From NCBI RefSeq assembly GCF_038002225.1, contig NZ_JBBOCA010000001.1, forward strand, positions 5,084,001 to 5,148,000: 64,000 nucleotides of DNA, written 5' to 3'. Source of the DNA: Paenibacillus sp. FSL R7-0204. GTDB taxonomy: Bacteria > Bacillota > Bacilli > Paenibacillales > Paenibacillaceae. Numbering within the stretch: the stretch's first letter is position 1; each line of letters starts with the position of its first letter. Both the position numbers and the translations under genes were made by a program. The notes under the pieces are model-generated. The model was not told where the DNA came from, did no database searches, and saw nothing but the letters and a program-made list of their open reading frames with translations. Below are positions 42,063 through 51,193 of this stretch, in pieces.

Positions 42063-43475
42063 TTATTTCACCGCTTGGGTTACGGTACCGTCATTGCGGA
42101 CCTTGATCAGGCCGGAAGAAATAGACTGTATTCTGTGCAGCAGCAGCTGCCCGTCAGCATCATTCATCGGCACCGGCTGCGCCAGCTCGGCATCCATCGG
42201 CTTCAGCTTAAGAGAGCATTGCCCCTGCTTGCTGCATTCCGCCTGGAATACCGCCGTCTCCCAAGTAGCCGGGATGGAGCCGCGAGTGAAAATAAAGTTG
42301 CCTGTGCTGTAAGCGATCCATTTTCCTTTATATGGCTCAATTCCCTGCAGCACGTGCGGATGACCCCCCATCACAAGATCCGCTCCGGCATCAATGAAGT
42401 TATGTCCGAGCGCCTGCTGGGTCTTGTCATACTGCTCCATCCGCTCCCGTCCCCAATGGACGACGACAACGACAACATCGGCCTTTTGCTTGGCTGCGGC
42501 AATCGCCTTGAGCGCTTCCGCACTGTCATACACCGAGGCAAGGCCGGGCTTGCCCGCTTCCGCCTTCCATTCAATCACCGGCATCACCCGTGTGAAGCCC
42601 AGCAAGGCAATCTTAATTCCATTACGTTCGAAATACTGCGCCGAATATGCCTCCTGGCTGTTCCGCCCTGCCCCCACATGAGGGATTCCGCGCTCGCCCA
42701 GATGCTTCAGGGTGTCCAGCAGTCCTTCCTCCCCCTGATCCAGCGTGTGGTTGTTAGCCAGATTGACAGCGTCCACACCGGCGGCTTTGAGCGCATCCAG
42801 CGCTTTCGGCGGGCCCTTGAACACAAACTGCTTGTTCTTGGCCCCAACCCCGCGTGTAGTAATCGGAGTTTCCAGATTGACTACCGTCAGGTCATCCTTT
42901 TTGAACATTCCATCCAGGGCGCTGTAGGAATAATCGTAGCCCTTCTGCTCCAGCAGTGCGCCTGCTTTTCCGCTGAAGATGATATCTCCGGCAAAGCTCA
43001 GCTTCACCGTGCCGCCGGAGGTATTCTCCGGCAAGCCTGCGACCAGCCCGCTGCTGCTTCCCGTTGTGGCCTGCGGCGCATCCGTTGGGGTTGCCTGATC
43101 CGTTAGCGGCGGTGTAGGCGTAGCCGAGGCTTCCGTGGCCGCCGCAGGCACTGGAGAAGCCTCCGGTGTCTCCTCCGGAGCAGGCTCAGCAGTGGCTGTA
43201 GCCTCTGTCCCTGGCGCTTCCTCTGTAGGGACGGCTTCTGTAGGGGTTTCTGTAGGGGCTGCCGCCGTTGCAGCAGCTTCCGGTGAAGGCGAGGTAACGA
43301 GCGCCGCTTGCGGAGCAGCAGAGCCCTGCGGGTCCTTGTCGTCCATGAATGAATAAGCGAGCGCAGCGGTAATCATCAGCAGCAACGCCACATTGACCCA
43401 CGCCCACACCCTTCTGCGCCGTCGCCTGCTATGTTGTCTCTTGCCTTGTCTATTGCCTGATCTCGGCGGATACAT
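42063..43475 (-). CDS. CapA-family protein (metallophosphatase-like), membrane anchored
   Basis: A 470-aa protein. Residues 1-26 are strongly basic (six Arg in a row at 20-25), 27-46 form a signal anchor (VWAWVNVALLLMITAALAY), then a long Pro/Thr/Ala/Glu spacer (about 55-150), then the CapA domain (about 158-440) with LSFAGDIIFSG, LETPITTRG, NLANNHTLDQGEEG and GGHPHVLQGIE. Members are linked to poly-gamma-glutamate anchoring or turnover, but no capBC genes are near. The domain lies outside the cell. First gene of the minus-strand run ending with the TPR gene. Confidence 0.9.
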   Translation of the reverse strand: MYPPRSGNRQGKRQHSRRRRRRVWAWVNVALLLMITAALAYSFMDDKDPQGSAAPQAALVTSPSPEAAATAAAPTETPTEAVPTEEAPGTEATATAEPAPEETPEASPVPAAATEASATPTPPLTDQATPTDAPQATTGSSSGLVAGLPENTSGGTVKLSFAGDIIFSGKAGALLEQKGYDYSYSALDGMFKKDDLTVVNLETPITTRGVGAKNKQFVFKGPPKALDALKAAGVDAVNLANNHTLDQGEEGLLDTLKHLGERGIPHVGAGRNSQEAYSAQYFERNGIKIALLGFTRVMPVIEWKAEAGKPGLASVYDSAEALKAIAAAKQKADVVVVVVHWGRERMEQYDKTQQALGHNFIDAGADLVMGGHPHVLQGIEPYKGKWIAYSTGNFIFTRGSIPATWETAVFQAECSKQGQCSLKLKPMDAELAQPVPMNDADGQLLLHRIQSISSGLIKVRNDGTVTQAVK

Positions 43476-43571
43476 GAGTGCAAGTAATCTCCTTTACCCT
43501 TAAAGTGTTTCTATTATAGCATATCTATCAGCTGCCGCTCCAAGCCGGGAACGGAACCATTTACTAAATAA

Positions 43572-43622
43572 CCCCGCAAAGTGGGGCTTTAGCTTCGATG
43601 ATGACTCAGGTGCTTTGCGGGG
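43572..43622. repeat. Inverted repeat between hemG and capA
   Basis: CCCCGCAAAG and CTTTGCGGGG can pair over a 31-base loop. The left arm can also fold alone as CCCC-GCAAAGT-GGGG, so two exclusive structures exist. Confidence 0.45.
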
Positions 43623-43638
43623 GAGTCCCATATCTAAA

Positions 43639-43671
43639 AACGGTGGAGCGCCACTGCTCCGCTCCACCGTT
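43639..43671 (-). terminator. Terminator of the hem operon
   Basis: AACGGTGGAGCG pairs with CGCTCCACCGTT; read on the minus strand it runs into TTTTTAG. Confidence 0.85.
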
Positions 43672-43675
43672 GCTT

Positions 43676-45136
43676 TTATACTGTAGCTCCCGCCGGTTCC
43701 GGCAGCTTCGGGAGGCTGGTTGCGGCACTCTCAGCCGTAAGCTTCGCCTGCTTGATGCAGTCCGGCATCCCGATGCCGTCATAGCCTGCGCCAAAGGCAT
43801 AGACCCCCGGCAGCTTCTGCGCCAGCTCGCTGCGCAGGCCGGCAATCCGGCCGGGATGGCCGACCGGATACTGCGGCATGGACGACCTCAGCCGGGTGAT
43901 CTCTGTGAACAGCGGCGCTGCGGTGATCCCCATAATCTCCTTCAGGTCCTTGCGCACCAGCTCCGCCAGCGCGTCATCCGGCAGCTCCACATTCTGTTCA
44001 TCCCCCGACCGTCCCACGTAACAACGCAGCAGTACCTTATCGTCAGGGCTCGTATGCAGCCATTTGGTAGAGGTCCAGGTACAGGCGGTGATGTTCCGCC
44101 CTTCCTTACGCGGAACAAGGAAGCCCGATCCATCGTACTCGGTAACGATATCTTGCCTTGTGAACGCCAGAACAACATTAGCTACTGATACATAGTTCAC
44201 TGCATCCAGCGCCGAGACATCCACATGGGGACGCAGCAGCTCTGCGGCTGCAAAGTTCTGCACTGTAATATAGATGTCGTCTGCTTCCAGCAGCTCACCG
44301 CCCTCAAGCTCCACCTCATAACGGACAGCGCCGGAAGAACCGGCGCCTCCCAGCACCCGGATGGACTTCGCTCCTGTCCCCGTGATTTGCCGGACATCCT
44401 GCAGATCATGGATGAGCGCATGCACAAGACTTTGCAATCCTTGACGGAAGGTGAGGAAGGCACTTTTCTTCGTCCCGGTATGAGTCTCCACCGGCTTCCT
44501 GCCGGTCGTCATTCCACGGATCAGGCTGCCGTACTGGCGCTCGACCTCACCGAACTGCGGAAAGGTCGCCTGAAGGCTGATCTTGCGCATATCCCCTGCA
44601 TAGATTCCTGCCAGCAGCGGCTCCGTCATATTCTCCAGCACCTCTGTACCAAGACGGCGCTCAATCAGATCGCCAAGCGACTCATCCTCAGCACTGCGGC
44701 GGGGCGGAAGTACGAAATCCATCATCGCCCGCATTTTGCCGCCGAAGGAGACCAGTCCGCTCTTGAGGAAGGGCTTCAGCTCGGTCGGAATGCCCAGTAC
44801 AAGACCGGCAGGCATCGGATGAAGCTTGCCCCGCTGCAGGATGTAGGTCTTCTTGGCGTTCGGATTCGTGCTTACCAGCTCATGGTCCAGCTCGAGTTCC
44901 CTGGCCAGATCGCTCATCGCCGTCTTGCGGGCCAGGAAGGAATCCGGGCCCTTCTCAATCACGAAGCCATCACGGTGCAGTGTTTCGATTTTGCCGCCAA
45001 GGACCTTGTCCTTCTCAATAAGGGTAATCTCCGGCTGTACGGCCGCCTCACGGTAGAACTTGCGGATATAGAATGCGGCGCTGAGCCCGCTAAGGCCTCC
45101 GCCGATAATAACTACCTTGCGGGGTGATGCGGTCAT
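43676..45136 (-). CDS. hemG: Coproporphyrinogen III / protoporphyrinogen oxidase (HemY type)
   Basis: An FAD enzyme of 486 aa that removes six electrons from the porphyrinogen, in Firmicutes at the coproporphyrinogen step of the coproporphyrin-dependent heme pathway (CgoX; older name HemY). FAD-binding VIIGGGLSGLSAAFYIRK at the N-terminus, substrate-domain FVIEKGPDSFLARK and a C-terminal FAD segment GVYAFGAGYDGIGMPDCIK are clear. Start overlaps the hemH stop by four bases (ATGA), as in Bacillus hemEHY. Last gene of the operon. Confidence 0.93.
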   Translation of the reverse strand: MTASPRKVVIIGGGLSGLSAAFYIRKFYREAAVQPEITLIEKDKVLGGKIETLHRDGFVIEKGPDSFLARKTAMSDLARELELDHELVSTNPNAKKTYILQRGKLHPMPAGLVLGIPTELKPFLKSGLVSFGGKMRAMMDFVLPPRRSAEDESLGDLIERRLGTEVLENMTEPLLAGIYAGDMRKISLQATFPQFGEVERQYGSLIRGMTTGRKPVETHTGTKKSAFLTFRQGLQSLVHALIHDLQDVRQITGTGAKSIRVLGGAGSSGAVRYEVELEGGELLEADDIYITVQNFAAAELLRPHVDVSALDAVNYVSVANVVLAFTRQDIVTEYDGSGFLVPRKEGRNITACTWTSTKWLHTSPDDKVLLRCYVGRSGDEQNVELPDDALAELVRKDLKEIMGITAAPLFTEITRLRSSMPQYPVGHPGRIAGLRSELAQKLPGVYAFGAGYDGIGMPDCIKQAKLTAESAATSLPKLPEPAGATV

Positions 45137-46077
45137 GGCAGATTCACCTTCAACTGGTTCGCCTTCGTACGCACCACATCGCTGAGCACCGTCATATAAG
45201 CCGGATCACTGTTCAGCGAGTCAATCCGCAAGAGACGCATATCGAGCTCGGAGGCAAGCTGCTGCGCTTCAATATCCAGATCGTACAGCACCTCCAAATG
45301 GTCGGAGACGAAGCCGATCGGGGCTGACAGCACGTATTTCACCTGACTCTCGGCCAGTTCACGCAGCGTATCAAGAATATCCGGTCCCAGCCAAGGCTCA
45401 GCCGTCCGGCCCGCACTCTGCCAAGTGAACTGCCAGGATTCTACCCCTGCCTGTGCAGCAATCGCCTGAGAGGTCTCCAGCAGCTGGTCACGGTACGGAT
45501 CGCCCATCGCCAGAATGCGTTCAGGAAGACTATGTGCACTGAACAGCACGCGCACTTCCTCGCGCGACGCTCCGGTCTCTTCGAACTCGTCCAGCTTGGC
45601 AGTCACTCTCCGGCTAAGCACATCGATCAGCTCGGGATGCATATGGTAGTTCTCTACGAACTCCATATGAATGCCGCAGGCTTCGGCTTTTTCCTTGGCG
45701 CGCTTGATATAGGTCCCTACACTCATCACAGAGTAATGCGGAGCCAGCACGATGCCAATCGCCTGGGTAATACCGTCCCGGACCATAGCCTCGACACCAT
45801 CCTCGATGAACGGTCTGGCATGCTTGAGACCCTGGTAGCAGACATACTGGATCTGCCCGCTGTTCAGCTTAGCCTGCAAGGCTTCCACCTGACGGTCCGT
45901 ATTCTCTCTAAGCGGAAAAACCCCGCCGACAATCGCCTTATAGCGGTCCTTCAGCTCTTTGAGCTGCTCAGCTGAAGGAGCGTTCCCCCGGCGGATATGC
46001 GTATAATAAGCCTCTACATCCTCAAGACTCTCAGGCGTGCCGTACGACATCACGAGTACTCCAATTTTGTTGGCCAC
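45133..46077 (-). CDS. hemH: Coproporphyrin III ferrochelatase
   Basis: Inserts Fe2+ into coproporphyrin III (CpfC). The 314-aa product shows GVLVMSYGTPESLEDVEAYY, the catalytic His in FSAHSLPERI and the acidic FVSDHLEVLYDLDIEAQ. Monomeric, soluble, no 2Fe-2S Cys motif, as in Bacillus. I chose GTG 46077 (MANKIGVLVMSYG), nine bases after AAAAGGGG; the ATG at 46086 abuts that site. Overlaps hemG by four bases. Confidence 0.94.
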   Translation of the reverse strand: MANKIGVLVMSYGTPESLEDVEAYYTHIRRGNAPSAEQLKELKDRYKAIVGGVFPLRENTDRQVEALQAKLNSGQIQYVCYQGLKHARPFIEDGVEAMVRDGITQAIGIVLAPHYSVMSVGTYIKRAKEKAEACGIHMEFVENYHMHPELIDVLSRRVTAKLDEFEETGASREEVRVLFSAHSLPERILAMGDPYRDQLLETSQAIAAQAGVESWQFTWQSAGRTAEPWLGPDILDTLRELAESQVKYVLSAPIGFVSDHLEVLYDLDIEAQQLASELDMRLLRIDSLNSDPAYMTVLSDVVRTKANQLKVNLP

Positions 46078-46165
46078 GGTTTCCATCCCCTTTTATGAAT
46101 AATTAACGTCCTATACAGCAAAGAGAGCAGCAAAGGCTGCTGCCATCTTGATGCTATTTCTTCAA

Positions 46166-47227
46166 CTATGCCAGCGGCGGTGCCGACTGTTTCATTGCCG
46201 CTGCTGAATACTCATGCACATAATCCGTTAATTCCTTGAGCGTATCGAGTGAAGCTTCAGGGAATAATCCATGTCCCAGGTTAAAAATATACCCCGGTCG
46301 CGTAATGCCTTCATCGATCAGTTCCTTGGCCCGGGCTTTGAGCATATCCATCGGCGCGGTCAGCAGATATGGATCAAGATTGCCTTGAACCGCATAGCCT
46401 CCGCCGAGTCTGCGCCGTCCTTCGGTGATGCTTACCCGCCAGTCCAGTCCGATCACATCGGCCTGCAGCTTGGTCAAGCTGGGGAGCAGCTCCCCTGAGC
46501 TGACACCGGGGAAGTAGATCTTCGGAACCTCCAGATCGGACAATTCGGCAAAAATCCGGGTGATCGTAGGCAACACATACTGCTCGAAATCACGCGGAGC
46601 CAGCGCCCCGACCCAACTGTCGAACAGCTGGAACGCCTTCCCGCCGCTGGCGACATGGGCGCGCAGATAGGCGATAACCATATCGCCCAGCTTCTCCATC
46701 AGCTTCTCCCACACCTGAGGCTGGCTGAACATCAGCTCCTTGGTGCGGTGATAGGTCTTGGACGGTCTGCCTTCGATCAGATAACTGGCGATGGTGAACG
46801 GAGCTCCGGCAAAGGTAATCAGCGGAACGTCCAGCTCCTTATCCAGTATGGCGATGGTCTCCAGAATATGGCCCAGGTCGCCTTCCACATCAATCGGCTT
46901 CAGCCGGTCCACATCGTTTGCAGAGCGGATCGGATTCTCGATAACCGGCCCGATATTCTTCACAATGTCAAAATCCACACCGAGGGAGGCCACCGGATTC
47001 ATGATGTCAGAATACAGAATCGCTGCGTCCACGCCCAGCTTGCGCACAGGCATCAGGGTCACTTCAGCCGCAAGCTCAGGCTGCCTGCAGATCTCAAGCA
47101 GCGAATATTTCTCCTTGATCGTACGGTAGTCGGGATCATACCGGCCAGCCTGCCGCATGTACCATACGGGGGTGTACTCCGTGTTCTGCTGTCTGCAGGC
47201 ACGGATAAAAGTGTCGTTGTAGGTCAT
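46166..47227 (-). CDS. hemE: Uroporphyrinogen decarboxylase
   Basis: Converts uroporphyrinogen III to coproporphyrinogen III. The 353-aa product has the N-terminal signature PVWYMRQAGRYDPDYR with the substrate Arg residues, the catalytic Asp in AILYSDIMNP, and GNLDPYLL and FNLGHGLFPE at the C-terminus. ATG 47227 has GGAG eight bases upstream; the longer open frame is not used. First gene of hemE-hemH-hemG. Confidence 0.95.
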   Translation of the reverse strand: MTYNDTFIRACRQQNTEYTPVWYMRQAGRYDPDYRTIKEKYSLLEICRQPELAAEVTLMPVRKLGVDAAILYSDIMNPVASLGVDFDIVKNIGPVIENPIRSANDVDRLKPIDVEGDLGHILETIAILDKELDVPLITFAGAPFTIASYLIEGRPSKTYHRTKELMFSQPQVWEKLMEKLGDMVIAYLRAHVASGGKAFQLFDSWVGALAPRDFEQYVLPTITRIFAELSDLEVPKIYFPGVSSGELLPSLTKLQADVIGLDWRVSITEGRRRLGGGYAVQGNLDPYLLTAPMDMLKARAKELIDEGITRPGYIFNLGHGLFPEASLDTLKELTDYVHEYSAAAMKQSAPPLA

Positions 47228-47363
47228 GATAAGATCTCCATTAGATTTGATAGATTGCTGTGAAAAACACATATCATTATTATGCCCCTTTTGTAAGCGG
47301 CTAACAACCGCATCACCCAAAAGGGAATGACAATCCCATGACATTACTATGACAAGTGTTGCA

Positions 47364-47391
47364 TTGTCCGGCTGAAAAACTATGATATACT
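47364..47391 (+). promoter_or_regulatory. Probable promoter of the MFS gene
   Basis: TTGTCC and TATACT with spacing 16; a second TATAAT lies eight bases further (47394-47399). Confidence 0.45.
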
Positions 47392-47455
47392 GATATAATG
47401 TCAATTTTTCGTGAACACTGTATCTTTGAATCCCCTGAAAGGAAGTGAAAGCACT

Positions 47456-48676
47456 TTGAAGAATTGGGAGACCTGGAAAGTCAACCTCATGGTGCTTTGG
47501 TTCGGCCAGTTTCTGGTGAATGCAGGCATGACTATGATTACCCCGTTTCTGTCGCTTTATCTCGCCAAAGATCTGGGGGTGACCGGCGACCGCGCGATCG
47601 GGATGTGGGCCGGGCTTATTTTTGCCGCCAACTTCTTGACCTCGTTCATCTTCCAGCCGCTCTGGGGCAAGCTTGCCGACAAATACGGACGCAAAATTAT
47701 GCTCCTGCGCTCCAGCTTCGGCATGGCGATTGTTATTGTGCTGATGGGCTTCGCCCAGTCCCCGATGCAGCTGCTGCTGCTCCGGCTGCTGAACGGAACC
47801 ATCTCCGGCTTCAACCCCGCCTCTGTCGCGCTGGTCTCAGGCACCACACCGAAACCGAAGATGGGCTTCGCAATGGGTCTGATGCAGTCCGGCGCGGTAG
47901 CCGGAACGATTCTGGGGCCGCTGATGGGCGGCTTACTGGCCGACTGGATCGGGTTCCGCCCGATTTTCTATGTGGTCGGCGCGCTGCTGTTCGTTGCTTC
48001 ATTGCTGGCGTTATTCCTGGTCAAAGAGAAATTCGACCGGGCAGAAGCAGCACAGGTGCCTCAGGTATCCGTGCTGGAAGGCTTAAAGGAACTGGCGAAG
48101 GTGCCGCAGCTTCCCGCCCTGTTCGGCGTGACCTTCCTGCTGCAGTTCGCCATGGTCAGCCCCATGTCGCTGCTACCGCTCTATGTAGAGAAGCTGCACG
48201 GCACCACCGTGGACCTTGCCTTCTGGGCAGGTATGGTCAGCGCAGTCACCGGTATCTCGAATATGCTCGCTTCGCCGCTGCTCGGCAAGCTCAGCGACAA
48301 GGTAGGGGCGCACCGGATACTGACCTTTGCGCTGATCGGCGCCGCTCTGTTCCTGATCCCGCAGGCGTTCGTGACCAGTGTCTGGCAGCTGATTCTCGTC
48401 CGCTTCCTGATGGGCGTCTTCATGGGCGGCCTGCTGCCTAGCGTCAACGCCCTGATCCGCTCCTATACGCCTGACGGCAAGGAGAGCCGGGCATTTGGCT
48501 TCAACAGCAGTACACTCGCGCTCGGCAATATGCTCGGTGCGGTGATCGGCGGATTCCTGTCCGGTTATATCGGGATTGAGGGCCTGTTCATTGTCTCCGG
48601 TGCATTCCTGCTGATCAATACGGTCTGGGTGCGGATCAAGCTGTACAAGAAGACTGAACCCCGGCTATTCCGTTAA
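47456..48676 (+). CDS. MFS transporter, DHA1-type multidrug efflux
   Basis: A 406-aa protein with twelve spans. The loop 2-3 motif is GKLADKYGRKIMLLRS (motif A) and motif C is GAVAGTILGPLMGG in span 5, the mark of proton antiporters of the drug:H+ DHA1 group such as Bacillus Blt/Bmr and YttB. The TTG at 47456 (MKNWETWKVNL) follows GGAAGTG by eight bases; a GTG at 47411 lies too close to the promoter. Divergent from hemE; export of a porphyrin or heme is possible but only a guess from position. Confidence 0.88.
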   Translation: MKNWETWKVNLMVLWFGQFLVNAGMTMITPFLSLYLAKDLGVTGDRAIGMWAGLIFAANFLTSFIFQPLWGKLADKYGRKIMLLRSSFGMAIVIVLMGFAQSPMQLLLLRLLNGTISGFNPASVALVSGTTPKPKMGFAMGLMQSGAVAGTILGPLMGGLLADWIGFRPIFYVVGALLFVASLLALFLVKEKFDRAEAAQVPQVSVLEGLKELAKVPQLPALFGVTFLLQFAMVSPMSLLPLYVEKLHGTTVDLAFWAGMVSAVTGISNMLASPLLGKLSDKVGAHRILTFALIGAALFLIPQAFVTSVWQLILVRFLMGVFMGGLLPSVNALIRSYTPDGKESRAFGFNSSTLALGNMLGAVIGGFLSGYIGIEGLFIVSGAFLLINTVWVRIKLYKKTEPRLFR

Positions 48677-48764
48677 CAGGCTGCTTCTCTTATGGGCGGG
48701 ATAACTGGTGTATGCGGTACGAGCGGTACGACTGGCATGAACGGTATGGCCGGTGCGGTCCAGG

Positions 48765-49394
48765 CTATTTCACCATCGCCAGCGCCAGGCCGTCATAGGC
48801 AGGCAGCAGTGTGCTGGTCAGGCGGGGATCGCCCGCAATCATCTCATTGAAGCGGCGCATGGCCTGGACTGCCGGTCCGTTCTTCTCTGAATTGAGCGTG
48901 CGTCCGCGCAGAAAAATATTGTCCCCGGCAATAATCGCCCCCGGCGAAGCAAGCCGGATCGCATATTCCAGATAATTCGGATAGTTCTCCTTATCGGCAT
49001 CGATGAAGAAGAAATCATACCTGTTCCCCTGTGCTTCGAGCAGCTTCAGGCTATCCAGTGCAGGGCCGATCCGGTATTCCACCCGATCGCCGAAGCCCGC
49101 CTGCTGCAGATGGCTCTGTGCCAGCTCTGCATAGTCAGCCTTAAGCTCCAGAGACGTCAGACGGCCTTCCTGCGTGAGTCCCCGGCACAGACAGATTCCG
49201 CTGTAGCCGCCAAGCGCTCCGATCTCCAGCAGGTTTGCTGAGCGGGAGAGGGACACCAGCATCGTCAGCAATCTGCCGTAGCCCGGGGCAATGGACACCT
49301 CCGGCATGCCGCCCGCCGCGATGGCTGCTTTTACTTGGAGCAATAATTCATCTTCTGTATATAGCTGTTCGCTGTACTCTTCCTGATTCTGCAT
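48765..49394 (-). CDS. O-methyltransferase (family 3)
   Basis: A 209-aa SAM-dependent methyltransferase. Motif I is LLEIGALGGYSGICL, the metal-binding Asp is in DFFFIDADKENYPNYL, and IIAGDNIFLRG follows, as in caffeoyl-CoA and catechol O-methyltransferases; Bacillus YrrM is similar. In the family the enzyme uses Mg2+ and methylates a catechol-like hydroxyl or tRNA. ATG 49394 has GAGGAG seven bases upstream; the frame upstream of it lacks one. Confidence 0.9.
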   Translation of the reverse strand: MQNQEEYSEQLYTEDELLLQVKAAIAAGGMPEVSIAPGYGRLLTMLVSLSRSANLLEIGALGGYSGICLCRGLTQEGRLTSLELKADYAELAQSHLQQAGFGDRVEYRIGPALDSLKLLEAQGNRYDFFFIDADKENYPNYLEYAIRLASPGAIIAGDNIFLRGRTLNSEKNGPAVQAMRRFNEMIAGDPRLTSTLLPAYDGLALAMVK

Positions 49395-49502
49395 ATGTAT
49401 TCTCCTCTTGAATGGGTGTGTGTGCCTGCGGACAGGCATTGTGCAGAACTCTTCCTTACCCTATACTGTAAGCTGAACGTTCTGCAGGTCAGATGACAAA
49501 CC

Positions 49503-49754
49503 ATATAAATTGAACTTGAAAATATACAGGCAGGGAAAAGTGACGGAAGTGAATTTTGGAGCTGTAGGAGCGGCAGCGTCCGCCTGAAAGCTTTCCGCAG
49601 GAAAGCTCGCTACGGAAGCATCAGCAGTCACCGGATTTCTACCGCGAACAGCGGTTTAAACAAGAAATCTGGGGATGGGCAGCGGCCGTAAGCCCAAAAC
49701 TTCTCTGGAGTCACGACGATCCCCTACTGAAAAACTTACAAGTACAATTTATAT
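49503..49754. mobile_element. MITE-like element with terminal inverted repeats
   Basis: Left end ATATAAATTGAACTTG (49503-49518) and right end CAAGTACAATTTATAT (49739-49754) are inverted copies with one mismatch. The 220 bases between encode no protein and hold nested hairpins: GCTTTCC-GCA-GGAAAGC, and ACCGC-GAACA-GCGGT inside GATTTCT/AGAAATC. Clear target duplications are not seen. It could be a non-autonomous mobile element or a structured repeat of Paenibacillus. Confidence 0.5.
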
Positions 49755-49815
49755 AGTTACTCTTATTGTACTGGCTATACGTATTTATCCACAAGTTAAA
49801 CGGAGTTGAGCGCAC

Positions 49816-50949
49816 TTGGGCAAATTACAATTGATCGCCACCGCCCCCATGGGGCTGGAGGCTGTAGTAGCACGCGAATTAAACGAGCTGGGTTATGAGA
49901 CCACGATCGAGAACGGACGGGTCCTGTTCAGCGGGGATTACATCGACATCTGCCGCTGCAATCTGTGGCTGCGTACCTCGGACCGTGTACTGGTGAAGAT
50001 GGGCCAGTTCCCGGCCCGGACCTTCGATGAGCTGTTCGAAGGAGTGAAGGCAATAAATTGGGAGGACTGGATTCCCGAGAACGGCGAATTCCCTGTAGAG
50101 GGCCGCTCGCATAAATCTCAGCTGACCAGCGTACCTGCCTGCCAAGGGATCGTCAAGAAGGCCATTGTCGAGAAGCTGAAGCTGTCATACCACACCGAAT
50201 GGTTCCCGGAGAACGGGCCCCGGTATGTGGTAGAAGTGATCCTGCTGAATGATATCGCGCTGATCACCCTGGACACCACCGGCCCGGCCCTGCACAAGCG
50301 CGGCTACCGCCGCCAGGCTACGGAAGCGCCGCTGAAGGAGACGATGGCTGCCGCTCTCATCCAGCTCAGCCGCTGGAATGGCCATCGTCCGCTCTATGAT
50401 CCTTGCTGCGGATCAGGCACGATTCTGATCGAAGCCGCGATGATTGCCTGGAATATCGCGCCGGGGTTGCGCCGCTCCTTCCCGTCCGAGCACTGGCCGG
50501 AGATTCCCCAGCGCCTGTGGGAGGAAGCCCGCGAAGAAGCCTTCGATGCGGTGCGTGACGATTACCCGCTGCAGCTGACCGGAACGGATATCGATCCGGC
50601 GGCGATTGAGATCGCCGAAGCGGCGGCGAAGAGCGCCGGACTCTCCGGTGAGATCACGTTCAAGCATATGGCGGCGGCGAAGGCCCGGCCGGAAGGCGAA
50701 TACGGCTGCATCATCACCAACCCGCCTTACGGCGAGCGGATCAGCAATGACAAGGAAGTGGAGAAGCTGACCCGCCAGTTCGGCGAGATGATGCTCTATC
50801 TGCCCACCTGGTCCTTCTTCGCCATCAGCCCGTACAAGGAGTTCGAGCAATACTACGGACGCAAGGCGGACAAGCGCCGCAAGCTCTACAACGGCCGGAT
50901 CGAATGCCAATACTATCAATACCTGGGGCCGCTGCCTCCACGGAAGTAG
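49816..50949 (+). CDS. ypsC: THUMP-domain rRNA methyltransferase (RlmL/YpsC family)
   Basis: A 377-aa SAM-dependent N2-guanine methyltransferase of rRNA. A THUMP RNA-binding domain spans about 45-160 (FDELFEGVKAINWEDW), then the methyltransferase with YDPCCGSGTILIEAA (motif I) and the catalytic TNPPYGERI (NPPY). This is the short single-domain form, without the RlmK half of E. coli RlmKL. The start is TTG at 49816 with GGAG upstream. Has its own terminator. Confidence 0.92.
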   Translation: MGKLQLIATAPMGLEAVVARELNELGYETTIENGRVLFSGDYIDICRCNLWLRTSDRVLVKMGQFPARTFDELFEGVKAINWEDWIPENGEFPVEGRSHKSQLTSVPACQGIVKKAIVEKLKLSYHTEWFPENGPRYVVEVILLNDIALITLDTTGPALHKRGYRRQATEAPLKETMAAALIQLSRWNGHRPLYDPCCGSGTILIEAAMIAWNIAPGLRRSFPSEHWPEIPQRLWEEAREEAFDAVRDDYPLQLTGTDIDPAAIEIAEAAAKSAGLSGEITFKHMAAAKARPEGEYGCIITNPPYGERISNDKEVEKLTRQFGEMMLYLPTWSFFAISPYKEFEQYYGRKADKRRKLYNGRIECQYYQYLGPLPPRK

Positions 50950-50968
50950 GCAATATTCAGTCTAAGAA

Positions 50969-51017
50969 GCCTTAAGTCCCATGAAGCACTCTGTGCTTGC
51001 GGACTTAAGGCTTTTTT
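50969..51017 (+). terminator. Terminator of ypsC
   Basis: GCCTTAAGTCC pairs with GGACTTAAGGC, with an inner AAGCA/TGCTT stem, then TTTTTT. Confidence 0.85.
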
Positions 51018-51023
51018 GCGTTT

Positions 51024-51128
51024 GCGGGGCCAATTTTCATCGGTTTTTCGATTACATTTGGTCCGCACACCTCCACGCTGCGCATTGTGATCGGTTTTCC
51101 GATTACATTTGCCCCGCGCACCTCCGCA
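51024..51128. repeat. Two-copy 51-bp direct repeat
   Basis: CGGTTTTTCGATTACATTTG (51041) recurs as CGGTTTTCCGATTACATTTG (51092), exactly 51 bases later, each followed by a CCGC-CACCTCC segment. No gene is supported here. Confidence 0.65.
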
Positions 51129-51139
51129 CACCAAAACAA

Positions 51140-51160
51140 CCCCCGCAAATAACGCGGGGG
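51140..51160 (-). terminator. Terminator of the DUF1450 gene
   Basis: CCCCCGC pairs with GCGGGGG; read on the minus strand it runs into TTGTTTTG. Confidence 0.75.
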
Positions 51161-51193
51161 CTGTGCGATGCTGCAGGGCGCAGCAGATCTGAA

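Noticed and set aside
47228..47300. Possible Fur or PerR box upstream of hemE
   Set aside because: ATAATAATGATATG is only a partial match to either consensus and the region is A+T-rich by chance.
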